From the NCBI RefSeq assembly GCF_002310375.3, contig NZ_CP023315.3, positions 2,480,001 to 2,544,000 on the forward strand: a DNA stretch of 64,000 nt, read 5' to 3'. Position 1 is the stretch's first letter; each line of letters begins with the position of its first letter. The translations under genes and the position numbers were made by a program. Positions 19,883 through 28,793 of this stretch are shown here, piece by piece. This DNA is from Caulobacter vibrioides. Its GTDB lineage: Bacteria; Pseudomonadota; Alphaproteobacteria; Caulobacterales; Caulobacteraceae. Under the pieces are notes generated by a model. That model was not told the DNA's origin and did not search any database. It saw only the letters and a program-made list of their open reading frames with translations.

Positions 19883-20180
19883 TCGAGACCCTTATTGGCT
19901 AACGGACGGCCTTGCAGCCGACCTTTCGCCCCCGCTTAGCATTTAGGTGCGACGCTGCGCCGCGGCAAAGCAAAGTCTGTTTCGGATTGTTACCACGTAA
20001 AGCGCTGTATTTGTTTCATTTTTATAACGAGGCGACGCACCACGAAATGTAACGCGGATCGATGATCAGCGCTCTGGCGATGTCATGTCGGCGGCCCAGC
20101 CGCTGGGGTGATGCGCGTCCTGACGTCGCCGCGCTTAAGCACAACCGTTCTGAGCAGATCGGGTTTCATGACCACGGCGC
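19883..20180. other. Intergenic region upstream of lpxC
   Basis: About 300 bases without a convincing gene. The segment at about 19975-20050 is markedly AT-rich for this genome (runs such as TTTCATTTTTATAACG) and probably contains the lpxC promoter, but no unambiguous -35/-10 pair stands out. A short plus-strand frame at 20062-20259 runs into the neighbouring gene antisense and is rejected. Confidence 0.5.
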
Positions 20181-20894
20181 TCAAAGCCGCCCTGTCGCCA
20201 CCGCGAACGTCAGTCGCGCCTTCTTCTCGAGCTCGCCGACGTCCCGGCTAGACATGTAGACCCGCGCCAGGACGGCCGGCGCCGCCGCCGGGAAGGCCGC
20301 CACCGGCAGGCGCCGCAGCTCGGCCCGCGCGGCTTTCAGCTGGGCCTCGACCCGCTGTTTCACATCCGCCTGCGTCCAATCCTCCGGCAAGCGCGACCGC
20401 CCCGCCTGCTTCAGACGCCACAGACCGGCGAGACCCCAGGCGCGCGCCGCGCCCTTGACCGCATGCGGATCCGCGCTCGGATCGAGCCGTCGCGCCGCCA
20501 GCACGGCCAGCGCGCCGGCCGTGCCGTCGATATAGGCCAGTACCGCCGCCTCATCCTGCAACGGCCCTTCGTCCAGATCGACGAAACGCGCGTCGGCGAG
20601 AACCGCTAGGGCGTTGGGGTCGAAGCCGGACGCGGCCAAGGCCTCGACATTGGGATGCTTGCGCGGCGGCTTTCCGGCCGCGATCTCTTCCATCGCCTCG
20701 CGCCACCAGGTCAGGCGGATCTCGCCCATCAGGGCGTTGGAGACGCCGCCGGCCACGCGGGCCAGCTCGTAGTTCAGCCCATAGAGGGCGATCACGTCGG
20801 CGCGCGCCGCAGGATCGGCGATGAAGCGCGTCGCCAGCCAGCGGTCGGGATCGACGCGGCGGACGAGGTCTTCGAGGGTCTCGGTGTCGGCCAT
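20181..20894 (-). CDS. Squalene/phytoene synthase-fold protein, NDUFAF6-like
   Basis: A 237-residue protein of the squalene/phytoene synthase family. LYGLNYELARVAGGVSN and EIRLTWWREAMEEI are typical of the alphaproteobacterial and mitochondrial NDUFAF6 branch. The two DxxxD-type Mg-diphosphate motifs of true prenyl synthases are not visible, so prenyl condensation is unlikely. In mitochondria NDUFAF6 is a complex I assembly factor. The start is the ATG at 20894, just past a terminator hairpin that follows the PuuD-like gene. Two genes upstream lies the NDUFAF3-like Mth938 gene, supporting the assignment. Confidence 0.82.
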   Translation of the reverse strand: MADTETLEDLVRRVDPDRWLATRFIADPAARADVIALYGLNYELARVAGGVSNALMGEIRLTWWREAMEEIAAGKPPRKHPNVEALAASGFDPNALAVLADARFVDLDEGPLQDEAAVLAYIDGTAGALAVLAARRLDPSADPHAVKGAARAWGLAGLWRLKQAGRSRLPEDWTQADVKQRVEAQLKAARAELRRLPVAAFPAAAPAVLARVYMSSRDVGELEKKARLTFAVATGRL

Positions 20895-20909
20895 GGGGTC
20901 CAGAACGAA

Positions 20910-20940
20910 GAGGGCCCGCCGCGAGTCGCGACGGGCCCTC
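20910..20940 (-). terminator. Intrinsic terminator after the PuuD-like gene
   Basis: GAGGGCCCG pairs with CGGGCCCTC around a loop that itself contains CGCGAGTCGCG, giving a long GC stem; on the minus strand TTCGTTC follows. It lies 26 bases past the PuuD-like stop and only 16 bases before the next start, so read-through or a separate promoter must serve the downstream gene. Confidence 0.6.
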
Positions 20941-20965
20941 CCCTTACAGCATTTTCCGGCGGTGT

Positions 20966-21580
20966 TTAGCCAAACAGCGTCTGGTTCATCGCCATGGTGG
21001 CCAGCATCGGGATGCTGAGCAGGGTGTTGGTGCGCGAGAACAGCATGGCGGTCTTGGCGGCCTTGGCCTTGGCGTCCGCATCGGCCTCGACGATGCCAAG
21101 AGCGATCTTCTGGTTCGGCCAGATGAAGACCCACACGTTGAAGAACATCACCGTCGCCAGCCACATGCCCGTGCCGATGAAGGTGAAGCCCATGTCGACG
21201 CCCGGCGTGTAGCCGCCGGCCAGGCCCAGGGTGAAGGCTTCCACCAGATAGCCGCGATTATAGGCCAGGAGCACGCCCATCACCCAGGTGGCCAGGGCCG
21301 CCCAGCGGAACCAGAACAGCGCCTCGGGCGCGATATACTTGCTGACCGCCGGCTTCAGTTCGGCCGGGATCTGCGGCATCACGCGGATCTGCACGAAGTT
21401 GAAGTAGTAGAGCAGCCCGATCCACAGGATGCCGAACAGCACGTGCAGCCAGCGGAAGATGGCTTGGAAATACGTGGCGTCGTGCCCGTGCGGGCTATGG
21501 CCGTAGCCAATGACGATCACCAGGGCCAGCACGAAGCTGACAATGATCGTGTTGCGGAAGTTCGAAAGCAGTCCAGTCAT
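20966..21580 (-). CDS. PuuD-type (urate hydroxylase-like) membrane protein
   Basis: A 204-residue inner-membrane protein with four main hydrophobic helices. RWLHVLFGILWIGLLYYFNFVQ and the His-rich GYGHSPHGHDATYFQ match the membrane domain of the PuuD urate hydroxylase family (DUF989). Full PuuD proteins add a C-terminal cytochrome c domain, which is absent here (no CxxCH), so urate oxidation cannot be assumed. It lies between the Mth938 and NDUFAF6-like genes. The start is the ATG at 21580; an A/G-rich segment GGGGGAAACCG precedes it. Confidence 0.78.
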   Translation of the reverse strand: MTGLLSNFRNTIIVSFVLALVIVIGYGHSPHGHDATYFQAIFRWLHVLFGILWIGLLYYFNFVQIRVMPQIPAELKPAVSKYIAPEALFWFRWAALATWVMGVLLAYNRGYLVEAFTLGLAGGYTPGVDMGFTFIGTGMWLATVMFFNVWVFIWPNQKIALGIVEADADAKAKAAKTAMLFSRTNTLLSIPMLATMAMNQTLFG

Positions 21581-21676
21581 CGGTTTCCCCCTAGGATCCC
21601 ATTTTCCTTAAGGGGACCATAGGGGCGTTTCGGAGTCGGGCAAACCCGACATACCGAGAGTCGCCGAGCCGCCCGG

Positions 21677-22030
21677 CTACACCGCGATCAGCGCCGCCGC
21701 CAGTCTTCGGCCTTCGCTGGCCAGGACGTTATAGGTGCGCGCGGCGGCTTCGGTGCTCATGAACTCCAAGCCGACGCCGGCCGCCTTCAGGGCGTCACGG
21801 ACCGGGCGCGGCGGCAGCGCGTTGTTCAAGCCCGTGCCCAAAAGCACAAACTCGACCGCGCCGCCCGCCGCGAAGACCTCGGCGAACGCTTCCGGGGTCA
21901 GGTCAGACAGCGCCGACGCGGCCCAGTCGCGCGGCTGGTCGTCGAGGATCAGCAGCGAGCCGGGCCGCCAGACGCCGGCGACCCGAAAGCCGCCGCCGCC
22001 CCAGGCGTCGATGGAGGGCGGTTGGCGCAT
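21677..22030 (-). CDS. Mth938-domain protein (DUF498), NDUFAF3-like
   Basis: A 117-residue protein of the Mth938/DUF498 family. IDAWGGGGFRVAGVWRPGSLLI, FVLLGTGLNNALPP and TEAAARTYNVLASEGRRLAAALI span the whole small domain. The human member NDUFAF3 is a complex I assembly factor, and bacterial relatives are commonly next to secF. The ATG at 22028-22030 (complement) overlaps the secF stop as TGATG, so translation is coupled. Role in complex I biogenesis is inferred from family and neighbours. Confidence 0.88.
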   Translation of the reverse strand: MRQPPSIDAWGGGGFRVAGVWRPGSLLILDDQPRDWAASALSDLTPEAFAEVFAAGGAVEFVLLGTGLNNALPPRPVRDALKAAGVGLEFMSTEAAARTYNVLASEGRRLAAALIAV

Positions 22031-22995
22031 CAGGGACGCGAGGCCTCGCCGAGCTTGATCGGCGTGGCTTCCTCTTCGCCGCGCTTGACGCCCCACAGCA
22101 GGATGATCGGCGCGCCGACATAGATCGACGAGTAGGTGCCGACCGCGATGCCGAAGATCATGACGACGGAGAAGCCGAACAGGGCGTCGCCACCGAAGAT
22201 CGCCAGACCCGTGAGAGCCATGATCGCCGTGACGCCGGTGATGATGGTGCGCGAGACAATTTCGTTGATCGACAGGTCGATCACGTCCTTCAACGGCATC
22301 TTCTTGTACTTGCGCAGGTTCTCGCGCAGGCGGTCGAAGACGACGACGGTGTCGTTCATCGAATAGCCGATCACGGTCAGCAGCGCGGCCACGGTGTTGA
22401 GGCTGAACTCGATCTTGAACAGCACGATGAAGCCGAAGGTCAGGATCAGGTCGTGCAGCAGGCCCGCGACGGCGCCCAGGCCGAATTGCGGCTCGAAGCG
22501 GAACCAGATGTAGAGGAACATCAGACCGACGGCGAGCACCAGGGCCAGGACGCCGCTGCGGAACAGCTCGCCCGAGACCTTGGGACCGACCGCCGAGGGG
22601 TTGATGAACTGGACGGGGTCGCCCAGCGACTGCTTCAAAGCCGTCTTGACGTTGGTCAGGGTGACGCCGGGGTCACCGCCGGCCGGCGTCTGAAACCGCA
22701 CCAGGGCGCGATCCGGCGAGCCGAAGGCTTGCACCTGCACGTCGCCCAGGCCTTGGGCTTCAAGCGTGCTGCGAACCTTGGTCAGGTCGACCGCGCGCGG
22801 GGCGGTCGAGACTTCCATGACGGAGCCGCCCTTGAAGTCGATGCCGAGGTTGAGCCCGGGCTTGAACACGCCGATCAGCGAGGCGACGACCAGGGTCGCG
22901 CTGATCAGCGCCATCAGGCGCGCGAACTTGACGAAGGTGAGGTTGGTTTTCTGCGGGAGCAGCTTGATCAGGGGCCAGGCCATGGGTGCGCTCAC
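22030..22995 (-). CDS. secF: Protein translocase subunit SecF
   Basis: A 321-residue RND-like membrane protein that works with SecD to pull exported proteins through SecYEG using the proton gradient. It has six predicted helices with the large periplasmic loop after the first (GLNLGIDFKGGSVMEV). The Pfam-type segment SMNDTVVVFDRLREN and the terminal TGVTAIMALTGLAIFGGDAL are diagnostic. The GTG (complement of 22993-22995) directly follows the secD stop; an ATG four codons later (22983) is the alternative start. Confidence 0.96.
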   Translation of the reverse strand: MSAPMAWPLIKLLPQKTNLTFVKFARLMALISATLVVASLIGVFKPGLNLGIDFKGGSVMEVSTAPRAVDLTKVRSTLEAQGLGDVQVQAFGSPDRALVRFQTPAGGDPGVTLTNVKTALKQSLGDPVQFINPSAVGPKVSGELFRSGVLALVLAVGLMFLYIWFRFEPQFGLGAVAGLLHDLILTFGFIVLFKIEFSLNTVAALLTVIGYSMNDTVVVFDRLRENLRKYKKMPLKDVIDLSINEIVSRTIITGVTAIMALTGLAIFGGDALFGFSVVMIFGIAVGTYSSIYVGAPIILLWGVKRGEEEATPIKLGEASRP

Positions 22996-24594
22996 TCAGA
23001 TCGGAAGTTTCTTGGGGCGGGCGGCGCGGAACCACCAGCCGATGAGAAGCTGGCTAACCAGCACGGAGGTGAACACCGAGGTGAACACGCCAATCGACAG
23101 GGTCCAGGCGAAGCCGCGGACAGGGCCCGCGCCGAACGCGAACATGATGCCCGCCGCCACCAGGGTGGTGACGTTGGCGTCGATGATCGTGGTCATGGCG
23201 CGCGAGAAGCCCGCATCAGCCGCCATGATCGGCGATTTGCCGGCCCGGGCCTCGTCGCGCATCCGCTCATAGATCAGCACGTTGGCGTCCACGGCCACGG
23301 CCAGGGTCAGGATCAGACCGGCGATACCGGGCAGAGTCAGCGTCGCCTGGGTCAGCGACATCGCCGCCACGATCAGCATGCCGTTGATGATCAGCGCGAT
23401 CACCGAGATGCCGCCAAACAGCAGCCCGTAGCTGAGGATCATGAAGACGACGATCGTGATGAAGGCCACGAGGGTGGAGATCGCGCCGGCGCGCACGGCG
23501 TCCGCGCCCAGTTCGGCTCCGACGGTGTTCTGCTGCTCGACCTTCAGAGGCGCGGGAAGCGCGCCCGAGCGCAGCAGCAGAGCCAGGTCAGAGGCGCTCT
23601 CGGCCGTGAACGAGCCGGTGATGATGCCGCTGCCGCCCAGGATGGCGCCGTTGATGGTCGGCGCGGAGATGATCCGGCCGTCCAGAACGATGGCGAAGCG
23701 CTTGCCGACATTGCGGGCGGTGGCGTCGCCGAACTTGCGCGAGCCCGCGCCGTTGAACTTGAACGACACGGCGGGCGCGCCGCGATCGTCGAAGCTCTGA
23801 CGAGAGTCGACCAGCTCATCACCCGACACCAGGGCGCGCTTACGCACCACATAGGCGGCCTGGAAGCGGTCGTCGCTGGGCAGAGCTTCAGAGCCCGGCG
23901 GGATACGCCCCGCCGCGATATCTTCGGGCGTGACCGAGTCGTCGACCATCTGGAACGTCAGCTTGGCGGTCTTGCCGACCACGGCCTTGAGGCGCTCGGG
24001 GTCGCTCTCGCCGGCGGCCTGGATCACGATGCGATCGGCGCCTTGGCGGGTGATGTTGGGCTCCTTGGTGCCCAAGGTGTCGATGCGTCGGCGAATGGTC
24101 TCGATGCTCTGATCCACCGCCATCGACGCGTCCTGAGCCGCAGCCTCCGGCACGAAGGACAGCTCCAGGCGCTGATCGTCACGCTTGTTCACATTGACGT
24201 CGCGCCCGCTGACCGAGCCGGCGAACGGCGAACCGACCGATCGACGCAGCAAGCTGGCGGCCTCGTCGACCTTGGCCGCATCGGCGATGCGCAGACGGAC
24301 CGTGCCGTTCACCTCGGCCAGTTCGCCGAAGGTGATCTGCTCGCCCCGCAGAACGGTGCGGACATCCTCGACGAGGTTCTTCAGGCGCTCCTTGCGCAGG
24401 GCGTCGGTGTCGACCTCATACATGAGGTACGAGCCGCCCTGCAGGTCGAGGCCAAGGTTCAGCTTTTGCTGGGGCAACCAGCTCGGAAAGCTATCCAGCG
24501 TCTTCTGCGGCAGGAGATTGGGCAAGGTGAAGAGAATGCCGAAGATCACCGAGAAGGTGACCAAGACAATCTTCCAGCGAGACAGTGTCAGCAT
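22996..24594 (-). CDS. secD: Protein translocase subunit SecD
   Basis: A 532-residue partner of SecF with six helices and a large periplasmic domain after helix 1. LNLGLDLQGGSYLMYEVD, the P1 domain ending TLGTKEPNITRQGADRIVIQ, and the membrane signature AVDANVLIYERMRDE are typical. It is encoded between yajC and secF on one strand. A 150-base spacer with no visible feature separates it from yajC. Confidence 0.97.
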   Translation of the reverse strand: MLTLSRWKIVLVTFSVIFGILFTLPNLLPQKTLDSFPSWLPQQKLNLGLDLQGGSYLMYEVDTDALRKERLKNLVEDVRTVLRGEQITFGELAEVNGTVRLRIADAAKVDEAASLLRRSVGSPFAGSVSGRDVNVNKRDDQRLELSFVPEAAAQDASMAVDQSIETIRRRIDTLGTKEPNITRQGADRIVIQAAGESDPERLKAVVGKTAKLTFQMVDDSVTPEDIAAGRIPPGSEALPSDDRFQAAYVVRKRALVSGDELVDSRQSFDDRGAPAVSFKFNGAGSRKFGDATARNVGKRFAIVLDGRIISAPTINGAILGGSGIITGSFTAESASDLALLLRSGALPAPLKVEQQNTVGAELGADAVRAGAISTLVAFITIVVFMILSYGLLFGGISVIALIINGMLIVAAMSLTQATLTLPGIAGLILTLAVAVDANVLIYERMRDEARAGKSPIMAADAGFSRAMTTIIDANVTTLVAAGIMFAFGAGPVRGFAWTLSIGVFTSVFTSVLVSQLLIGWWFRAARPKKLPI

Positions 24595-24750
24595 GGATAA
24601 ACGCTCGGATCGACGCCGTTAGACGCCTGGATTTGCGCTGGGATCCGGTCGTCAGACGATGATCGCCCGACGCCGGAGACCCAGATCAATATGTTCGGAG
24701 CCCTTGGACAGGACATCCGAACCGATGGCTACTACGCGTGGAACGTCAGA

Positions 24751-25062
24751 TCAGTTCTTGGCGTCGTTGGCGGCGGCCGGTTCGCCCTTGGTGCGGACCT
24801 CGGCGATCATGCCCTTCACGACCTTCACGGTCACGCCGGTGGCGATCTCGACGCCCACTTCACGGTCCTCGACGCGGACGACCTTGCCGATCATGCCGCT
24901 GGACAGCACGACGGTGTCGTTGCGCTTCAGGTTGTTGAGCATGTTCATGTGCTCTTTCTGGCGCTTCTGCTGCGGACGGATCAGCATGAAGTAGAACAGC
25001 ACGACCATCAGGATGATGGGCAGGATGTTCATCAGGGTCGCCGTGGTGGAACCGGTGGGCAT
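24751..25062 (-). CDS. yajC: Preprotein translocase subunit YajC
   Basis: A 103-residue accessory subunit of the SecDF-YajC complex. One membrane helix (ILPIILMVVLFYFMLIRPQ) is followed by the family signature RPQQKRQKEHMNML and a beta-rich cytoplasmic domain (TVVLSSGMIGKVVRV). GGAGAG lies just upstream of the ATG at 25062; a second ATG ten codons in is possible. It is divergent from the DUF815 ATPase gene. Confidence 0.95.
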   Translation of the reverse strand: MPTGSTTATLMNILPIILMVVLFYFMLIRPQQKRQKEHMNMLNNLKRNDTVVLSSGMIGKVVRVEDREVGVEIATGVTVKVVKGMIAEVRTKGEPAAANDAKN

Positions 25063-25180
25063 GGTCTCTCCAAAAAATCCAAATGCGCGCCGCCTAGAAA
25101 TAGGGTCGCGCCAAGTCGGCGGAAGCTATGCGTTCGCCTTATCTTTTGCAATGCGAGCCCGTGAGGGTATGGAGCAACAC

Positions 25181-26020
25181 ATGACCGACGCGCTCGTCCC
25201 CCTGCTCGCCCGCATCGCCGACGCCTTGGATCGCTTGGCGCCGGCCGCCCCGGAAGCGCCCGATTTCACCGCCGCGCGCCTGTTTCGACACGAGCCCCAA
25301 AGCGGCGCGTTTGTCGCCGCGCCGGACTATCCGCTGTCGCTGGATCTGCTGGTCGGGATCGATCGTCAGAAGGCGCGGTTCGTCGAGAACCTCCGCCGCT
25401 TCGCCGAGGGGCTGCCCAGCAATCACGTGCTGCTGTGGGGCGTGCGGGGCACCGGCAAGAGCTCGGTGACCAAGGCCGCGTTCATGGCCATGGCCGAGAC
25501 CTATCCGGACCTGAAGCTGGTCGAGGTTGATCGCGACGAGGTGGCCGCCCTTCCCCCGCTGTTTGACCTGTTGCGCGCTCGTTCGGAGCGGTTCGTGGTG
25601 CTTTGCGACGATCTCTCGTTCGAGGACGGCGCGGCGGCGGCCAAGGCCCTGAAGTCGGCCCTGGAGGGCGGGGTCTCGGGTCCGCCCGAAAACGTGCTGT
25701 TTGTGGCCACGTCCAACCGTCGGCACCTGATGCCGCGCGACCACGTCGAAAGCCAAGGCGCCATCGCGGCGGCCGAGAACGCCGAGGAGGAGATGAGCGT
25801 CTCCGACCGCTTTGGCCTGTGGATCGGTTTCCCGCCCATGGACCAGGCGACCTATCTGGCGGCGATCCGCAGCTACGCCGGGCGGTTTGGCCTGGACGCC
25901 GCCGATCTCGATCGCCGCGCCCTACAGTGGTCGCAGATGCGCGGTGGGCGTTCAGGGCGCGTCGCCTGGCAGTTCGTCCGCGATCTGGCGGGGGAGCTTG
26001 GTGTGGGCCTGCCGGGTTAA
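25181..26020 (+). CDS. DUF815 family AAA-type ATPase
   Basis: A 279-residue ATPase. Walker A GVRGTGKSS lies at about residues 87-95, the Walker B-like VVLCDDLSFE near 140, and VATSNRRHLMPRD acts as sensor 1. This is the DUF815 family, of unknown function, frequent beside yajC-secDF in alphaproteobacteria. I chose the ATG at 25181 with GGAG six bases upstream; in-frame ATGs at 25169 and 25151 are alternatives. It interrupts the minus-strand run between yajC and dipM. Confidence 0.88.
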   Translation: MTDALVPLLARIADALDRLAPAAPEAPDFTAARLFRHEPQSGAFVAAPDYPLSLDLLVGIDRQKARFVENLRRFAEGLPSNHVLLWGVRGTGKSSVTKAAFMAMAETYPDLKLVEVDRDEVAALPPLFDLLRARSERFVVLCDDLSFEDGAAAAKALKSALEGGVSGPPENVLFVATSNRRHLMPRDHVESQGAIAAAENAEEEMSVSDRFGLWIGFPPMDQATYLAAIRSYAGRFGLDAADLDRRALQWSQMRGGRSGRVAWQFVRDLAGELGVGLPG

Positions 26021-26033
26021 TCGCCCGAGCCTT

Positions 26034-26147
26034 CGTCATCCCGCGACGTGTTCGCGGAACCCATTTGTCCGCCGCAGACGCCCTACGGACCAGAAGGCTC
26101 AGGTGAAAGCTGAACCATAGGCCCCGCGCAGGATGCGCGGGATGACG
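26034..26147. repeat. Palindromic intergenic repeat with GTCATCCCGCG arms
   Basis: The outer arms CGTCATCCCGCG (26034-26045) and CGCGGGATGACG (26136-26147) are perfect complements, about 90 bases apart, with smaller hairpins inside (GCGACGTGTTCGCGG; CGCGCAGGATGCGCG). Nearly the same outer arms occur at 34793-34895, so this is a dispersed element. It sits between the convergent DUF815 and dipM genes. Confidence 0.72.
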
Positions 26148-26162
26148 AGATATTGGTGATGA

Positions 26163-26195
26163 AACGCAAAAGGCCCGTCTCTTTCGAGGCGGGCC
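26163..26195 (-). terminator. Intrinsic terminator of dipM
   Basis: On the minus strand GGCCCGCCTC pairs with GAGACGGGCC (one mismatch) around a GAAA loop, and TTTTGCGTTTC follows. It lies seven bases past the dipM stop. Confidence 0.75.
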
Positions 26196-26202
26196 GTATG
26201 CC

Positions 26203-28032
26203 CTAGCGCGGCAGCACCAGTCCCGGATCGACCGGCTTGGCCTTGTCCTTCACCGTCGGCGCATAGCGCATCTCGAAGTGAAGTTGCGGCTCGTTGACCC
26301 CGCCGGTGGCGCCGACCGTGCCGAGCTGTTCGCCCTGCTTGACCTGCTGGCGCATCTTCACATTGGTGCTGGAGAGGTGCGCATAGGCCGTCACCCAGCC
26401 GTCAGCGTGCTTGACCAGCACCAGGTTGCCGAAGGTCGGGACCTGGTTGCCGGCATAGGCGATCTCGCCATCGGCCGACGACAGCACCGGCGAGCCCTGC
26501 GGCGCGCGGATGTTGAGGCCGTCGTTGCGCTGGCCCGTGCCCTTCACGCCAAAGGTCGAGATGATCTCGCCGCGCAGCGGCCAAGCGAACTTGCCCTTAC
26601 CCGAGGCGATGATCTCGGCCTCGGTCGGCGCGGCTGCGGTCTCGATAATCGGCCGCGAGTTGGCCGGCGGCGTGATCGGCTGGGCGGCGACCGGCGCGGT
26701 CGGACGCGTGGCGGCGCCGCTCGGGGCATAGGGGATGGGGCTGGACGGCGTGGCGGGCGTCGCCGCGCTGCTGTCCACGCGAGCATAGGTATTGGCCGGC
26801 GGCGTGGTCGGGCGGGTCGTCGCGACGCTGGTCGTCGTGGTCTTGATCGGCCCCTTGTCGCGGAAACCGTCAGGCAGCGCGATCTTTTGGCCCTTCTTCA
26901 GCGAGGCCGTGGCCCGCAGATTGTTCTCGGCGGCCAGCACCTTGACGCTGACATTGAAGCGCTTGGCGATCTCGCCCAGCGTGTCGCCGGTTTGGACGGA
27001 ATAGGCCTTCTGCGTCGTCGCCGGACCCTTGATCTTGGCGCCCAGCTTCAGCGGCTTGTCGGGATCAAGCTTGTTGGCGTCGGCCAACTCGCTGAGGCTC
27101 ATGTCGAACTTGCGCGCGATAGCGGTCAGGGTGTCGCCCGACTTGACCGTGTGCACCTGACGCGGTCCGGTCACGGTCACGACCGAGCCCGTGACGCTGA
27201 GGGTCGTGGTGCTTGTGGTGGTCGGCTCACTCGTCTCGGCGGAGACCGGCTGGCGCACAGGCGTCGAAGCGGCCGCCGTGGGACGCTGTGCGGTCGGCGC
27301 CGGCGTCGGCGTCGCTTCGGCGACCGATGCGGCCGGCGTTCCCGGGATCACCTGGGTCGTCTTGGTCGGACCCTTGTCCTTGTAGCCGTCCGGAAGGCGT
27401 AGCTTCTGGCCCTTCTTGATGGCCGAGCTGGCCTTCAGGTCGTTCTCTTCGGCGAGGGCTGCGGCGGTGACGCTGAAGCGTTTGGCGATCGCGAACATCG
27501 TGTCGCCGGTCTGCACGACATAGGCCTTGGCGCTGGTCGCGGGGCCCTTGATCTTCTGACCAAGCTTAAGGCGATAAGGCGGCTCCAGATCATTCAGCTT
27601 GACCAGCTCGGCCCGGGTCGAGCCCATGCCGCGCGCAATGGCGTCCAGCGCATCGCCGGATTCGACGACCCGCACCTGCGGCTTGCCCGCAACCTCGACG
27701 ACGGGACCGGCGACAGTGGTGGTCACCACGGTCTTGGACGGCGTCGCGCGCAGCACGGGCTGCGGCGCCGGCGCCGGAGCTTGTGCGGGCGGAGGCAGTT
27801 CCGACTGGGCCACGGGCGCGAGGGGCTGCGTGGCGATCGGCGTCGGACGCGGCAGGGTCTCGGCCTCGCCGGCCGGAGCCTGCATCGTTTCACCCGGCGG
27901 CGGCGCGGCCGGCTGGGTGATCGGGAAGTTTGGCGTGAAGCGCTGCCCCGCCTGACCGCTGGCGTGCGCAGGAGCGCCGAGTGTTCCAGCCGTCAGGGCG
28001 ATCACCGCCGCTTGCGTCCACAACTGCCTCAT
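26203..28032 (-). CDS. dipM: Cell-division LysM/LytM protein DipM
   Basis: The 609-residue length equals that of Caulobacter DipM, a periplasmic factor at the septum that binds peptidoglycan and regulates autolysins during constriction. The signal peptide ends near residue 26 (APAHA). LysM domains lie at about 119-165 and 171-216, and a second pair at about 291-389, separated by Pro/Thr-rich linkers; the LytM (M23) domain covers about 481-597. In LytM the usual HxGxD metal motif reads NDGLN, so two metal ligands are lost, while YAHLS and LHFEM keep theirs. AAGGAGA precedes the ATG at 28032. A terminator follows. It is downstream of pcm and surE. Confidence 0.95.
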   Translation of the reverse strand: MRQLWTQAAVIALTAGTLGAPAHASGQAGQRFTPNFPITQPAAPPPGETMQAPAGEAETLPRPTPIATQPLAPVAQSELPPPAQAPAPAPQPVLRATPSKTVVTTTVAGPVVEVAGKPQVRVVESGDALDAIARGMGSTRAELVKLNDLEPPYRLKLGQKIKGPATSAKAYVVQTGDTMFAIAKRFSVTAAALAEENDLKASSAIKKGQKLRLPDGYKDKGPTKTTQVIPGTPAASVAEATPTPAPTAQRPTAAASTPVRQPVSAETSEPTTTSTTTLSVTGSVVTVTGPRQVHTVKSGDTLTAIARKFDMSLSELADANKLDPDKPLKLGAKIKGPATTQKAYSVQTGDTLGEIAKRFNVSVKVLAAENNLRATASLKKGQKIALPDGFRDKGPIKTTTTSVATTRPTTPPANTYARVDSSAATPATPSSPIPYAPSGAATRPTAPVAAQPITPPANSRPIIETAAAPTEAEIIASGKGKFAWPLRGEIISTFGVKGTGQRNDGLNIRAPQGSPVLSSADGEIAYAGNQVPTFGNLVLVKHADGWVTAYAHLSSTNVKMRQQVKQGEQLGTVGATGGVNEPQLHFEMRYAPTVKDKAKPVDPGLVLPR

Positions 28033-28124
28033 AGCGTCTCCTTTCCCGTCGGAGCTCCAAAGGGCTCCGCCAGGGTAAACCAACCTTTAACATCCCGAGA
28101 CGCGACGAACGCGTCCCCAGAAAC

Positions 28125-28793
28125 TCACTGATCCTTGGCGACGCCGGCCAGCAGGGGCACGAAGCGCACATCGCAAAGAATCTCGACCCGAAAGCCGCCC
28201 TTGCCGTCTCCGGCGTAGCGCCGAAGGCTCTGGACAGGCCCCTTCCCGACCGGCGCGACCAGCACGCCGTTCGGCTTCAGCTGCGATAGCAGCCGCTTGG
28301 GATCATCTTCCGCCGCAGCCGTGACCATAATGCGGTCGAACGGCGCCTGTTCGGCCCAACCCTCGCCGCCATCGCCGAACTTGGTGATGACATTGGTCAA
28401 ACCCAGCGTGTTGAAGCGCGCCTCGGCGTCCTTCATCAGGGTGCGGTAGCGTTCGATCGTATAGACCAGCCGCGAGACCTTGCTGAGGATCGTCGTCTGG
28501 TAGCCCGAGCCGGTGCCGATCTCCAGCACGCGCGAGCGCGGCTCGACCGTCAGGGCCTGGGTCATCAGGCCGACGATATAGGGCTGGCTGATCGTCTGAC
28601 CGCAGGCGATCGGCAGGGCCGAATCTTCCCACGAGCGGTCTTTGAAGAGGTCGGGCGTGAACAGGTCGCGGGGCGTGGTCTCGATGGCCTTAAGCACCTG
28701 CAGATCGGTGACGCCTTGGTCGCGCAACGCCTTCATCAGGCGCGGCAGGTCGGCCTTGGCGTTCTCGGCGGCCTTCGTCGTCCCTCCGCTCAT
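28125..28793 (-). CDS. pcm: Protein-L-isoaspartate O-methyltransferase
   Basis: A 222-residue enzyme that methylates L-isoaspartyl residues using S-adenosylmethionine, starting repair of aged proteins. [20 protein letters not shown] and SAM-binding motif [13 protein letters not shown] at about residue 88 are the family hallmarks, followed by VYTIERY and [11 protein letters not shown]. It overlaps surE by four bases (ATGA), the widely conserved surE-pcm pairing, and is followed by dipM 92 bases on. Confidence 0.95.
   Translation of the reverse strand: MSGGTTKAAENAKADLPRLMKALRDQGVTDLQVLKAIETTPRDLFTPDLFKDRSWEDSALPIACGQTISQPYIVGLMTQALTVEPRSRVLEIGTGSGYQTTILSKVSRLVYTIERYRTLMKDAEARFNTLGLTNVITKFGDGGEGWAEQAPFDRIMVTAAAEDDPKRLLSQLKPNGVLVAPVGKGPVQSLRRYAGDGKGGFRVEILCDVRFVPLLAGVAKDQ

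Noticed and set aside
22453..24600. A 715-codon open frame on the plus strand opposite secD and secF
   Set aside because: It lies wholly antisense to well-identified genes, and its protein is a low-complexity mix rich in Arg, Gln, Gly, His and Ala. High GC with strong third-base bias removes stop codons from this frame.
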